NCBI GenBank assembly: GCA_016110215.1
Contig: JADWQD010000003.1
Coordinates: 2,542,001-2,606,000, forward strand
DNA: 64,000 nucleotides
Source of the DNA: Capronia americana
Taxonomy: Eukaryota > Ascomycota > Eurotiomycetes > Chaetothyriales > Herpotrichiellaceae
Direction: 5' to 3'
The notes under the pieces are model-generated. The model searched no databases. It was not told the origin of the DNA and saw only the letters and a program-made list of their open reading frames with translations. Positions 44,801 to 55,724 of the stretch are shown piece after piece. The stretch's first letter is position 1. Every line of letters starts with the position of its first letter. The position numbers were made by a program, and so were the translations under genes.

Positions 44801-45313
44801 TCCATGGGGACCTTGATCGCGTTGGCATTTGCAGCTCAGAACCCTAGCTTGGTACAAAAGCTGATCCTGTTGGGTCCGGCGCGGTATCCAGTGCCTCCTG
44901 CAGCAGCCGAAGGTCAGAGTAAACGAGCTGCCGCAGTTCGAGCTGGAGGTATGCGAGCGTGTGCCGAAACGGTGGCCATGAACGGGACCTCCGAAAGAAC
45001 CAAAACTACGAACTTTTCGGCCTATAGCGCCGTGAAGGCGATCTTGATGAGCCAAGATCCCGAAGGATACGCAAAGGCATGCACCGCGTTAGGAAGAGCT
45101 TCGAATCTAGAGATCGACTTGTCGAAGCTGAAAATGCCCGTGCTGATCGTTGTGGGCGACGAAGACAAGGTCAGCCCAGTGGCAGCCTGTCAGAGTCTCT
45201 GCGAACGATTGCCAAACGCAAGGCTGGAGGTGGTATCGAGTGTAGGGCATTGGAGTGTGATCGAGGACCCCGTGGCGGTGGGGAGTGCCATAGATGCTTT
45301 CCTGAAAGCATAA
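41814..45313 (+). CDS. trifunctional fusion: amidohydrolase - FAH family - alpha/beta hydrolase
   Basis: Exons are 41814-42012, 42074-42401, 42469-42819, 42878-43150 and 43204-45313, giving 1086 residues. Residues about 65-490 are a metal-dependent amidohydrolase: DAHTHLTW (His137, His139), KLTMSGEE, CAHARARDSV, IIFHASWTDEEG and the metal Asp in PGGDYGFAW. Residues about 505-795 are a fumarylacetoacetate-hydrolase domain: AVGKNYVEHAKEF, DYEGEIGVIIG (metal carboxylates near 640-642), GYTLINDVTAREAQRDHKQF and GDVIATGTPAGVGFG. Residues about 830-1086 are an alpha/beta hydrolase with Ser917 (VAHSMGTL), an Asp in VVGDEDKVSP and His1066 (VGHWSVIED). The last exon alone carries the end of domain 1 and all of domains 2 and 3 in one frame. 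It plausibly performs successive hydrolytic steps on one ring-cleavage product. Confidence 0.9.
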
Positions 45314-45975
45314 AATCAGGACAAGGTAGTGGTCTTTGCAACGCGAAACATTTCACCGGGACTCAGAACAATTCACTTCTTCAAAATGAGCGCCCAACCA
45401 TATCGACGCTATCGTTGACGCATACGGCTTGACCGAGTACGAGCTCGGCAGTGCATTGGCACGGACCAACCAAAAGCCCATTTGAGGCTTTGCTTCATGG
45501 TGCTCAGGCTAGTGAAATGTCGGGCGAGAAATCGGTTCACGTTTGGTAGCAGATCATAGAGACGAAGGCCCCTCAAGGAACCGTGGTGGTTCACAGAGGT
45601 TCTTCCCTCCTCGATGAGTTCCTAAGGTCTTTAGCGTTCGTCTGAGGAAAGTAGAGAATGACGGCGACATGTTGAACGCCCCCGAAAGTGGAAAGCGCCG
45701 AGGATCCGCACGAAACCTGGTTCATTCTTAGTGTTCCCGACGGGGTAATGAGAACGCGCACCCACTCCGTATCCCATACCAATGCAAATGCAGTGACCCA
45801 GGGAGCTAACACAATCACCGACCATGTAAAGTCCGTGCGTCACGTGTGGTGGCTGACTGCAACGAAGCAGGACTTCAGTATTGGATGCAGCAGGCATATC
45901 AGACCCTCAGCTTGTGCATGAGTTGAGTCCCGGTCACTGAGCAACCTTGAAGAATCTCACGGGTCTCTTGGGACG
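45314..45975. other. intergenic region
   Basis: About 660 bp between two genes on the plus strand. No convincing frame or RNA gene. Confidence 0.55.
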
Positions 45976-46941
45976 ATGGCACCAAAAGGCTACCTCGACG
46001 TCCACTGCCACTTTTTCCCAGACATTTCGGGCGAGGTGGCATCGCAACTGGTGGCTCAACTGCGAGCGGCACACTTTCTGGTGGAAAAGCCATCACAGTT
46101 GCAATGGTCGGCGGAGGGTATCATCGAGTACAATGACCACGCGGGTGTCGCGATGGCATTGCTCAGCTACGTTGCCAGGACGCACGACGGGCTACGCGAG
46201 GGCAACGATTATGCCCACAAGATCGTTCAACAGTACCCGAATCGGTTTGGTCACCTTCTCGCCTTACCTACCGACGACGCAGAGGCGTGTCTTCGGGAGA
46301 TCGAGCACGGCGACGAATACGACGAGCCCAAGCCGGACGGATACGCGGTGAACACTCAGTACAATGGTGTGCTCCTGTCGGACGCCCGACTGGCTCCAGT
46401 GTTTGAGAATCTGGACGCCCGCGGTGCCGTCGTACATGTCCATCCCAACGCCTATCTGCCGGGAGAGTATTGCAAGCCGTCGGCGCTGATTGACGTGGCT
46501 TTCGACACATGCCGAGTCGCCACCGACATGCTATACAAGGGGGTCTTTCGAAAATACCCCAACATCAAGTTCATCTTTGCACATTGCGGAGGTGCCCTGC
46601 CCGCCTTGTCCGGTCGGTTGAGTCTCCTGGGGGCCGAGTCCTGGGTTCCCAACCCGGAGAAACTGACCAAACAAGAAATCGAGTCGCAGCTCTCCAGGCT
46701 CTACGTCGACACCGCGGCGACGGCGAAGACGGGGCTCGAGCCGGCCGCGAAGATGGTGGGATGGAGTCATTGCGTCTACGGCGCCGACTGTGGAGTTCCA
46801 TGCTCGACATGGGACACCATGGACGAGAACTTGAGAGACGTCGCTGCGCGGGAAGCAGATGCCGGCGTCGACCCGGGGACAGTGCGAGACAATACGTGGA
46901 AGCTGTTTTCGGCTGCCGCAAAAAGAGCCGAACAGTCTTGA
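45976..46941 (+). CDS. amidohydrolase-2 / ACMSD-type decarboxylase-like enzyme
   Basis: Single exon, 321 residues. The metal site begins with DVHCHFFP (H-x-H), continues with the His in VVHVHPNAY and the His in FIFAHCGGALP, and ends with the Asp in VYGADCGVPCS. This order matches the ACMSD branch, which includes 6-methylsalicylate and gamma-resorcylate decarboxylases. These are cytosolic zinc or manganese enzymes that remove carboxyl groups from aromatic or related acids without oxygen. The neighbourhood of P450, SDRs and the fusion hydrolase supports an aromatic-acid pathway. The exact reaction is inference. Confidence 0.88.
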   Translation: MAPKGYLDVHCHFFPDISGEVASQLVAQLRAAHFLVEKPSQLQWSAEGIIEYNDHAGVAMALLSYVARTHDGLREGNDYAHKIVQQYPNRFGHLLALPTDDAEACLREIEHGDEYDEPKPDGYAVNTQYNGVLLSDARLAPVFENLDARGAVVHVHPNAYLPGEYCKPSALIDVAFDTCRVATDMLYKGVFRKYPNIKFIFAHCGGALPALSGRLSLLGAESWVPNPEKLTKQEIESQLSRLYVDTAATAKTGLEPAAKMVGWSHCVYGADCGVPCSTWDTMDENLRDVAAREADAGVDPGTVRDNTWKLFSAAAKRAEQS

Positions 46942-47487
46942 CGAGCAGAGTAGAGGTCCTAAACATACGTTTGCCTTGACGGGCATGAAACAGATATTTT
47001 GATGTAATGATGTAATGATACAGTTTGATCTGGTCGGATCAACCACAGTTGCGAGTGGCGCTGAAGAAGGATTGAACACGTCTCCAAACATTCATAAGTC
47101 TAATGAGCCGTAAGCGTTGCCAAGTTCGACAAGGGCTCGGACAAGACCTAAGGACTGTTTGTCTTCTCTGTATCTCCACTTCACTTCCTCCCATTAACCG
47201 AGGTGCCTGAAACCTCGCCGGTAAATGCTGAAATAGGTGCCGGATCCAGGTACTCGCCGCTCGGCTTTTTTCGGAGTCTGGCGTCCAAGACCCATCCGTG
47301 TCATCGCTCGCTCCTACATGGGCTCGCGACGATGATGGTGATGATCTTTACAATGGCATATCGCGTTGGTTTGGTGAGGCGCGAACACATTGGTCAGTAT
47401 AGGTGCACAACACAGCAGGAGTAATTCAGATTCAGAATAACCTGAACGACAGCGGCGGACTAGCAGCAAGTGGCAATCCCGTCCACT
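46942..47487. other. intergenic region
   Basis: About 545 bp between two genes on the plus strand. Nothing is recognised. Confidence 0.55.
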
Positions 47488-48291
47488 ATGAGCACGACCA
47501 AACCCTCACGTACAGGCTACGCCGCCAAACTCGATGGAAAGCGCGTTCTGGTCCTAGGAGGCACCTCGGGCATCGGACTGGCGGTTGCGGAAGCAGTCAG
47601 GGAATTCGGTGGTACAGTGATCGTATCCAGTTCGAGCCAAAGCAAGATCGACGCAGCCATTTCGAAAATCAAGGCCATCGACTCCAACGCCGACGTCCAG
47701 GGCTATCCCTGTGATCTTTATGATTTGGACCAGCTGGAAAGGAATCTGAGAGCATTGTTCGAGAGCGCCACCGAGCGAGGCCGACACAAACTCGACCACG
47801 TCGTCTACACGGCAGGCAACAAGGTGGGATCGATCCCCCTCGCAGACACAGACGCCAAGACGATCACCGAACACGGCATCTTACGATTCTACGCGCCCAT
47901 CCTGATCGGCAAGCTCGCGTCGGAGTATGTGAATATCAGTGCGCAGTCATCAATCACGTTGACCAGCGGCGTGAACAATGTCAAGCCCGTGCCCGGACGA
48001 GTGCTGATGGCGGGCTGGGGCGCCGGGGTCGAGGGCGTCACGCGTGCCCTCGCGGTCGACTTACGGCCCATCAGAGTCAACTGCGTCTGTCCCGGGCCGA
48101 CCAGGACGGAACTGTTCAATGGGTTTCCCGAAGAGGTGCTGCAGCCGCTTTTGGAAAAGTACAAGAGCTCGACCATGACGAGGACGATCGCCAACCCGGA
48201 GGACATCGCGGAGTCGTACCTCTACTGTATGCGCGACTCGTTTGTGGACGGCACGGTCATCCACTCGAGTGGAGGGTATTTGCTAGCATGA
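47488..48291 (+). CDS. short-chain dehydrogenase-like protein lacking the YxxxK motif
   Basis: Single exon, 267 residues, starting at the ATG giving MSTTKPSRTG; the frame 18 bases upstream starts with GTG. The cofactor site is intact (VLVLGGTSGIGLAVAEA), followed by VVYTAGNK (the NNAG-like strand) and SITLTSGV (catalytic Ser region). Where the active-site Tyr-x-x-x-Lys is expected, the sequence reads RVLMAGWGAGVEGVTRALAV, so neither Tyr nor Lys is present. NCVCPGPTRTELF and a conserved C-terminus (VDGTVIHSSGGYLLA) follow. It may be a divergent reductase using other residues or a non-catalytic binding protein. Neighbours point to the same pathway as the following SDR. Confidence 0.88.
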   Translation: MSTTKPSRTGYAAKLDGKRVLVLGGTSGIGLAVAEAVREFGGTVIVSSSSQSKIDAAISKIKAIDSNADVQGYPCDLYDLDQLERNLRALFESATERGRHKLDHVVYTAGNKVGSIPLADTDAKTITEHGILRFYAPILIGKLASEYVNISAQSSITLTSGVNNVKPVPGRVLMAGWGAGVEGVTRALAVDLRPIRVNCVCPGPTRTELFNGFPEEVLQPLLEKYKSSTMTRTIANPEDIAESYLYCMRDSFVDGTVIHSSGGYLLA

Positions 48292-48921
48292 GTGTCGTAT
48301 ACATATACACGTATACGCGGTCTTTCTCTCTCCTCACCCACAAAATATACACGAAAGCGCTCAGTGTTTCCTCTTAGAGGGAAAATTACGGTCCTCCGAA
48401 TTGCTTTTTCGTAGTAGGATAGTGCCGAGGACATCCGTACTATCACACGCGGCTCGTCGCAATTTACGGAGTAGAGTAAGTAATACAGCACTGTATCTGC
48501 CGAGCCCACAATACCGGCCACGCATACACATGCTCGATCCTTGTTGTCTTCTCTGTCTTTCCCCATTCGGGGCCAGACCTGCGGAAGCCATGTACATGCT
48601 TACCCTGGAGCTAAGGAAAGAGCCGACACGGCGAACTCTCGATGCGGCCTGAAAAGGAGAATACGGAGTAATTATGCAGCTGCAAGCTGCCGAAGAATGA
48701 TAATGTATTTTTTTCTACGTACGGACCTGTCGAAACATTTCATTCCACACTAGCCCGCGAACTTGACGGTCCACGGATGCCTCGGTCAGCCTTTGCATGG
48801 TCTACTAATGTTACATAGCTCCTTTCCCAGAACTTCCCCAAAAACACATTCATTCGACGAGTTCGTCACTGCGGTTCTCATTCTACTCAAGAACAGAGCG
48901 CGACCGGTCGTCTGATTCCCC

Positions 48922-48928
48922 TATAAAT
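48922..48928 (+). promoter_or_regulatory. TATA box upstream of second SDR gene
   Basis: CTATAAATAG lies 38 bp before the start codon at 48967, implying a very short leader if used. Confidence 0.45.
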
Positions 48929-48954
48929 AGGAATAGGAATAGGAATAGGAAATA
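48925..48954. repeat. GAATAG hexamer repeat
   Basis: About four GGAATA/GAATAG hexamers run directly on from the TATA box to 12 bp before the ATG. Copy-number change would alter the TATA-to-start distance. Confidence 0.85.
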
Positions 48955-48966
48955 GTCGTCGACGTC

Positions 48967-49992
48967 ATGTCGCAGCAGTATCCCGAAATTCCCAACGAAA
49001 CCAAGTTTCCCGGTCTTAAAGACAATGTGGTCGTGGTCACCGGCGGCGCCAGCGGCATCGGAGCTGCGCTGGTGACCATCGCCTACCATCACGGAGCCCA
49101 CGTGGTCCTAGGCGATATCAACCGCGACACGGGCGAAGCGCTCGTCAGGAGTTTGCAATCCTCCGAACCAGATCGGGGTCAGGGCGGCGGAAACGGAAAT
49201 GGAAGCCTGACATTCCTGGCATGCGACGTACGCAAGTACAGCGACATGTACGCGCTATTCCGCACCGCGTGGGACACGCACGGCCGCGTCGACCATGCCG
49301 TGTTTTGCGCCGGCGTCGTCGACAGTCTGGCGGAGGCATCGTATTTCGATCGCGCGTTGACTGTCGATACCGTCGGCCAAGATCCAGGCGACATGCGGGC
49401 CGTGGAGGTCAATTTCCTGGCCACATGCGCATTCGCGAGGATAGCGTTGCCCTTTTTGCGACGCGTCAGCCACAGCGACAGCGATAGCAACAGCAGCAGC
49501 AGGAGGAAAAGTCCCAGTTTGACGTTCCTGTCCAGCGTCACCGGCTTCCGCGACGCCCCCGGAATGTTCCTCTACCAAACGTCCAAACAAGCCGTGCTGG
49601 GCCTGATGCGGGCGATGAGGACCGCCATCTTCGCGCGCGACGGCATCCGCGTGAACGCCGTGTGTCCGGGCATGACCGACACGCCCATGACGGCCGCGAG
49701 CGGGATGATTTCCTTGTTCAAGGATCGCACGCCGCAGGAGAGGGCGGAGCTACCATCGCATCACCAGTCGTCCGCGGCCGTGGCGGAACATATCACGTCC
49801 GTCATGCTTTCCGAGAGACTCTATGGGAAGAGCATCTATGTTGAAGAAGGCAGGGGGTGGGAATTCGAAGACGGGCTGATCCGGGAAATGCCTCGGTGGT
49901 TGGGCGAGGAGCCGACGCGATGGTCGAACGATAATCTGGCTTTTCTTGCCCATACTTTCGGCGGGAGCCAAAAGCAGGACAATTCCATTTGA
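48967..49992 (+). CDS. short-chain dehydrogenase/reductase
   Basis: Single exon, 341 residues. The cofactor motif is VVVTGGASGIGAALV with an Asp (VVLGDINRD) that favours NAD(H). The strand-4 motif is FCAGVVD, the catalytic Ser is in LTFLSSVTG, and Tyr/Lys are in LYQTSKQAV. The protein is longer than a typical SDR because of a Gly/Asn loop (GQGGGNGNGS), a Ser/Asp loop (SDSDSNSSSRRK) and a C-terminal extension (EMPRWLGEEPTRWSND). The catalytic set is complete, in contrast to the SDR just upstream. It would oxidise or reduce a hydroxyl/keto group of the pathway intermediate. Confidence 0.92.
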   Translation: MSQQYPEIPNETKFPGLKDNVVVVTGGASGIGAALVTIAYHHGAHVVLGDINRDTGEALVRSLQSSEPDRGQGGGNGNGSLTFLACDVRKYSDMYALFRTAWDTHGRVDHAVFCAGVVDSLAEASYFDRALTVDTVGQDPGDMRAVEVNFLATCAFARIALPFLRRVSHSDSDSNSSSRRKSPSLTFLSSVTGFRDAPGMFLYQTSKQAVLGLMRAMRTAIFARDGIRVNAVCPGMTDTPMTAASGMISLFKDRTPQERAELPSHHQSSAAVAEHITSVMLSERLYGKSIYVEEGRGWEFEDGLIREMPRWLGEEPTRWSNDNLAFLAHTFGGSQKQDNSI

Positions 49993-50112
49993 ATGAGAGT
50001 TCGACAGCGACAGAATGTACAAGCGATATTAGAAAAAAGCTAGGCCTCGTGGAAGAAATCCTTATGGCTGGCTTTGTCTTGAATCACGCCCCTCTGCTCT
50101 TTTACGGCGCCG

Positions 50113-52298
50113 TCACATTCCATTGAAATTCAGCTGGTCCCAAAACAGCCAGTCGCCCATGGCCCCGTTTGAAGGAAATGCATCTTCCTGAAACATTTGA
50201 TCCGAAGCCAGCACTACCTCTGCCGGATCGTCTTGGCCCAGGAAAAGCGGCTGACTGACATGATCGTCCTGGCTATAGAATGCCGTCATCACAGGTTTTA
50301 GCTGACCGTCACCCGCAGGCATCTGGACCGTGGCGGCGTGGCTAGTTTTGTCGACGTCCGTATTTCGCTCCTCGGGCTTTTGCACCAGGGCAGGATATAA
50401 CCGGCACAAGGCCATGTCGCAGATGTCGAAGAAGACCGCCTGGTACGGAGTCAGAGAGCTCTCCGGTGTTCCGGCCGCTTCTTTCTTCTGGGTAGCCACG
50501 GTGAGTTTGAGCATGCGCTCGAAACTGGTAATGCTGCCAAGCGCTGAGGGCCATCTCTTTTTCATTTCTTCCTGACTCTGTGCCAGGATCTTCAGATCCT
50601 CCTGCGCCAGAGCCCAGAGATGGGGATACCGGTAACACGCAAGCAGGGCGACCGAAGCAGCTAGGAGGTGGAAGCTGAAGCAGGGCCCGAGAAACCGGAC
50701 TTCGTCGCGAGCAAGGAAGTCTTCAAACATGCCCGCGATCGTCGAAGCTGCCATGACGGCCGCCGTGGGGAATGGACCATCTAGGGTTTTGGAGCGATAT
50801 AGGAGAATGATGGTGGTGAAATAGAGGACGTTCAGTTGCCGACTTTGCAGGTTATAAGGTTTCACGGGTGATGGGGATGACGATGATGAGTACAAGGTGG
50901 GGTTAGGGTGATAGGATAGCTGGAGCTGGTCAGGAAGGTTCTTGGTCCACCGATACAATGAATCCTCTATCGCAGCGTCGCAGTCTTTGGAAGATGCTTT
51001 CCGGATCTCATGTCGAGCGAATCTTCCCATGATGAGTGACAACTCGACGTATGCAATGAAAAATGCTCCTGCTGATGAGGCTCCCGCAAAGTCCTCAAGC
51101 GTAGGTCGAGGGACATCACATTCCTCCATGCAGATGGCTTGTGGGCGTCCGTGAGCGACGCTGATGAGGCAATCACGAGCCTGCGAAAAGGTCAGGGGTT
51201 ATCAAAAAGACAAGAAATGAGGGCGAAGTAGGAAGGAAGCGTAATACTGACCACTATAGACCACCACAATCGGCGGCGGAGAGACTCGTTGGGGACGGCC
51301 TTTGCGCTGCTATGGAGACCCATTTGTTGGGCCAAGCTGACGGTGATGCGGCACCAAAAACTGCTGGTGTTTGTCGATACACGTTCTGGCCCATGTGGAT
51401 TCCACCAATGCATGAGCGAAGAGGCAATCAGGAGATTCATGGGATCTTTTTCATAATCCAGCCAAAAGAGCGTTTTTGCCCGTGTGTAATAGTCCTGTGA
51501 GGAGGCGAAGATACGCGGCTGAGACGGCGAGGCCATGCGGCTTCCCGCCAAAAAGATGGTCTGGAGTAGAAGAGGTGAGAGCTTGTCAGGATCTCTGCCC
51601 ATGACGTGGGATCGATCAATGATCGGATCCCAAGCATAGCAGTACGTCCAAAAATTCTCAAACAACGAATCCCGCACCGCGCGAGGAGGGAGCTTGAAGG
51701 CGTCTTGGAGGGTTGCTATCTGTTGCGTGGCCTCAGAGGGGAAGGGCATGACATAGTTGATTTCCGAGCCATCTTCTGCCCGAAAGTCGTCTGGTGCAAT
51801 GTACGCCGAACGTTGCATGTAGCCACAATCGTAACTACTGCACACGCTGGACATGGACCCGGCCGAAGGGGAAGGCCCCTGGCGCTGGTCGGCCTCGTCC
51901 TGCGCGGCGCCCTGCAGAGTCCGTTGCGATCGCTGCGAGCTTTCCACCTGGGGACACAACTCGGCTTCATGTTGTGACGGCGCTGCCGGATGTGTCGTGA
52001 GAAGATTGGGCCTGGGCGCTGGAATCGATGTTTCGACAGGCTCAGCAGCCGTCTGCGAGCTACTCGCCGGGCTTTTCCAAGCTGACACCTTCGCCTTGTG
52101 AAGGTGTGCTTTTCGTTGCCGTGGCCTCTGTTCACACGCCAGACCATCGCGCTGGCAATTCGAGCACTGCGGTTTGGTCGGGCCAATGTCGCATTTGACC
52201 TTGCGCGTATGGCAGAGCCCACAGGCTCGACTGGTGCGAGGAGCTCTCTCCAGACGCGAAGTGTGGCGCTCGACGTGGATATTCATATCGAACGACAT
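50113..52298 (-). CDS. Zn2Cys6 transcription factor with fungal_trans domain (cluster regulator?)
   Basis: Exons on the minus strand are 52298-51252 and 51180-50113, giving 704 residues. The start was set at the ATG giving MSFDMNIHVE. The zinc cluster follows CX2CX6CX8CX2CX6C (ACGLCHTRKVKCD, then QCSNCQRDGLAC). A Ser/Gln/Pro linker leads to the fungal-specific regulatory domain (FENFWTYCYAWDPIIDRSHV, LLLQTIFLAGSRM, LRRRLWWSIVARDCLISVAH across the intron). The acidic C-terminus ends LFWDQLNFNGM and could activate transcription. It sits at the end of the P450/hydrolase/SDR group and is the best candidate for its regulator (inference). Confidence 0.92.
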
Positions 52299-53310
52299 TG
52301 ATGCTCGTGTCAGCAAGTCCTAAGTTGCCTGATCACTGCGCAGAGCCTGCAAATGGGGATGTGAGCACCCCTTGGTTTGACGAGAAGTCTGGGGCATGTT
52401 GGGGAAAATCTGGGCCCCAGATGATTGTTCCAGTCCCTCCGACCCGAGGCGATCCACGACGCAGGAAGTGGGGAACAGATAGAGAGAGAGAGAGAAGTCT
52501 GAGCGATTAGTAGCAGACGCCTCTGGCCCCGCTATGCGTGCTGTGGATTGTTACCTCTGGCTAATCAATCACTAGTAGGACTGAACGCCCTCCCCAGTAG
52601 AGGCGAAAGCAAACTCGGCAATTACCTGGTGTGGTTAGGCCACCCTGACTTCGTATGGCGTCTCGCCTTCTCTAGTCGCGCCACACGGACTTAAGGACAT
52701 AATTAGACTAGAAATTCTAGATGGGAAGGGAGAGGCTCATGACGGCTTAAGAGGAACATCTTCTCATAGCAAAGAGTCATTGTTTGACTGACGAGATGGG
52801 AAAACTCGCAGGCGGGACTGTGTTTGCAGACGCCTGCAGTTCCTGCTAAGCCGCCAGTCTTGCCATGTGACAGAGACAAAAGCTTAGATGGAAGCCCGGA
52901 GCATCTTCGACAAAGAATCAACTTTGACATCATGAGGGAGAGGGTCAGAAGGCATCGTCATTCACGGCGACAATAAGATGTACGGTGATACGTGGTAAAT
53001 TGAGATCCAGCTCAGTAGGGGATCGAGGGAGCCGCGAAAGCTGCCCCAGCAGATACATACCATTTGTGTACCGTCTGTTGAACCTGGCACACAGGTTCAC
53101 AGGCACTCGAGCAGTATCTAATGGGGGGTTGCCTTACAGTTACTATACCAAAACTTAGCCTTGTCTTAGCCTTGTAGGTGTGGTAAGGTTCTTCAGGAGG
53201 TTCTCGTCGTCATAGCATATTAGTATCTGATGCCATCATCCGGAAGGTACGGAGTATATACAACTACAGTGGCACCCTTTAGGCCCAATCCTCTCCCTCT
53301 TCCCATCCTC
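52299..53310. other. intergenic region
   Basis: About 1 kb between two regulator genes on the minus strand. No convincing frame, RNA gene or repeat. Confidence 0.55.
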
Positions 53311-55724
53311 TCATGAAGACAACCTAAACACATCGCTATCTCCCGGAAACCCAACCGTGTCCAGCGTCTCCCACCCCCAACCCAGGAGGTTCTGGAACAT
53401 GAAATCGTCCTCCGAAGGCGTGAACTGCCCGGTAATGATCCCCTTGTCGGCATCGAGAACTGGATTCGGGGCCTCGAATCCGCCTAAGCGGTCACCAGCA
53501 CCGGCGCTGGCGGTAACACCGTCCTGGTGAGCACTCGCAGTTGCATCTTTGATGTCCCGTTCATGCGCCCTGGGGTCCACAACTGGATTTGTAGTCGTCA
53601 CGGCCTCGGGGCCGGGAGTCACACCCTCGTCTACTGGTCGCGATTGCTCCGAGCTGGAAGCAACCGCACCTGCACCCGCACCCGCATCTGTGTCGATCAT
53701 TTTCGCCCGCGCGGCGTCCTTCTCGGCCCGTCGTCGCAGGCGGCCTAGAAGATGGCAATGGCGGCGGGCTTGGCTGCCCTCCGGGGCCAACTTGGCGAGG
53801 TGATCCTGGCATAGTCTGGCTTTGTCAAACAATGCGTCCATGCCAGGGAAGATCCCCGCAGGGAGATTGGCGCGGCTGCTCTGGATCACGTAGACGTAGA
53901 GTGTCGAGATGGCGACCAGGGCAATATACTGCGTAAACCAGAAGGCCTGGTACAGGGCATTGCGCTGGACCAGGTCGTAGGTGGCGTTCAATATCGTGGC
54001 GATGGCACTGACACATTCTTGGACGGGCTTCAGCGCCCGTTCGTCCAGGATGGACGGGGACGGCGTGCTGCGGCCCAGGCGGCTGAAATCGGCGAGCAGG
54101 CACCGGCGCGTGACGAGGATGCGCAGGTGCGCGTATGCCAGTTTGAGGACGGTGTTCTGGCGTTCGAACGTGCGGTGGCCGGCGAGCGTCTTGTCTCGCG
54201 GCTTGAGGAAGTCCGGCAGCGCGTCCCGCCACCGCGTGATCGAGTCGAGCATTTCGTGGGTCCGGTCGAAGAGTTGGTCCTCGGTCAGGGAGTACAGCGG
54301 GTAGAGAAGGTCACTGTTCCGGCCCATGAGCTTGGCGAGGTCGGCGTGCGCGATGAAGGCTTCCAAATTGCCGTGCAGAGGTAGGTCGTCCGGTGGTTCG
54401 GAGGACAACAGGTCCTGGTCGTCGATGTTGCGGGGATAGGGCTGGTCGATATCCTCGTCGCGCAGCATTCTCGGCCGGCCGAGCATCACGCTGAGATAGT
54501 CGTCCAGGACATAGGCGCACCAAAACGTGCGCTTCCGCGACTCCAGGGCCACGAGGTCGAGTTTGGTGGAAGCGGCGGAGGATTTCCTGTGCAGGCCGAG
54601 TGAGGTCAAGATCGTGCACGCGAGACTGAACACGTATCGGCACTCATTTATGCGAAACGTGCTGAGCAGATACAGGCACAGAGCCAGTCTGGACTGCACA
54701 CTCGTAAGGGAGGCCGGGCCTGGTTCTTGATTGAGCAGAGACTTGGCTTTCTCGAAATAGAACTGACTCCGATGGAGGTCCTGGTCGCCGCCGTCGACGT
54801 ATCGGTCGTTGTCTTTGGTGTATAGGAGTGCTTGCGAGAAGACGAGTAGTGTACAAGCCGCCTCTGCCGCCGACAGACGATCTCCGGTCAACAGGCTGGA
54901 CGACCACTTTTCGAGCGTCGGTCGGTGTAAAAAGCGATAGGTCGGGGTCGCAAACCGGAAATAACGTTCCAGGAGAGCGTCGGCCTCTTCGCGCGTAGGC
55001 ATTGGCTGGTCCTGGCGCGCCTGGGCTGGAGGAATGTCCCCGTGGCATGTTAAGAGCGCCGCTGGCAGAGTCGTTTCGCCTTCCACGAACTCGCCCCGGT
55101 TCATTGTGTGGTAGAGGAATGACACGCCTGCCGTTGCGCCAATATGGTGACCCTCGGCAAAGGTCGGCTCCAGCGACGGACCTCGAGAGATCTGAGGCGT
55201 GGGCTCGCGCGACAACATGGCGAGCCGGTTTGGTCCTTGACCTGTCGAGTTTGTCGCATCTCTGGTAGGCGCTGGCAGGGCCGAGGGTGCCGTTAAGGCG
55301 TTTACGCCGAGGAAGAAACTCGCCTGACGCCCCGAGGGACTCGGAGCACCTTGCACATGATGTGTGGCTGAGGGAGGGACCCGGTCGAGGCTTCTCGATA
55401 GTGGTCTTGCAGCACCGTCGTATTCGCAACGCACGCCTTCACCATGACAATAGTCGCACGGCTGAGTCCCTGAACAGCGCACTTTCCTTCTGTCCTGCCG
55501 TCAGTATCTGAACGTGGGAAAGTGCGTACAGAGTGCTGCGTGATCCGTTCGGCATCACCGCCCAGACGCTCGTCCGTCGGAGCGAGAGCGTGCAAGAGGG
55601 GTAGCTACCTTCTACAGAACAAACAAGCTCTCGCAGTACGTGGATGCTTGAGCTTGCGCCTCTTCGGCGGACTAGACGGCAGATCGGCGTCGTCCATTGA
55701 ATGCGTTGACTTGAATGCATCCAT
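53311..55724 (-). CDS. Zn2Cys6 transcription factor with fungal_trans domain
   Basis: Exons on the minus strand are 55724-55609 and 55489-53311, giving 764 residues. The 119-bp intron interrupts the zinc cluster, and splicing restores ACLFCRRRKVRCSG followed by PCDYCHGEGVRC (CX2CX6CX5CX2CX6C). The region before it is basic (KRRKLKHPR, a likely nuclear signal). The fungal-specific domain begins near ADALLERYFRFATPTYRFLH and includes RLALCLYLLSTFRINEC and RKRTFWCAYVLDDYLS. The C-terminus is Ala/Asp-rich. The gene is divergent from an aldo-keto reductase, which is a possible target. A downstream ATG at 55697 is an alternative start. Confidence 0.92.

Larger units (their letters stand above)
48292..48966. 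other. intergenic region with promoter of second SDR
   Basis: About 675 bp. It holds a TATA box overlapping a hexamer repeat just before the next start codon. No coding frame is convincing. Confidence 0.55.

Noticed and set aside
36916..52298. A polyketide, peptide or terpene biosynthetic cluster
   Set aside because: No backbone synthase is present; the single AMP-binding enzyme is a stand-alone acyl-CoA synthetase without carrier domains.
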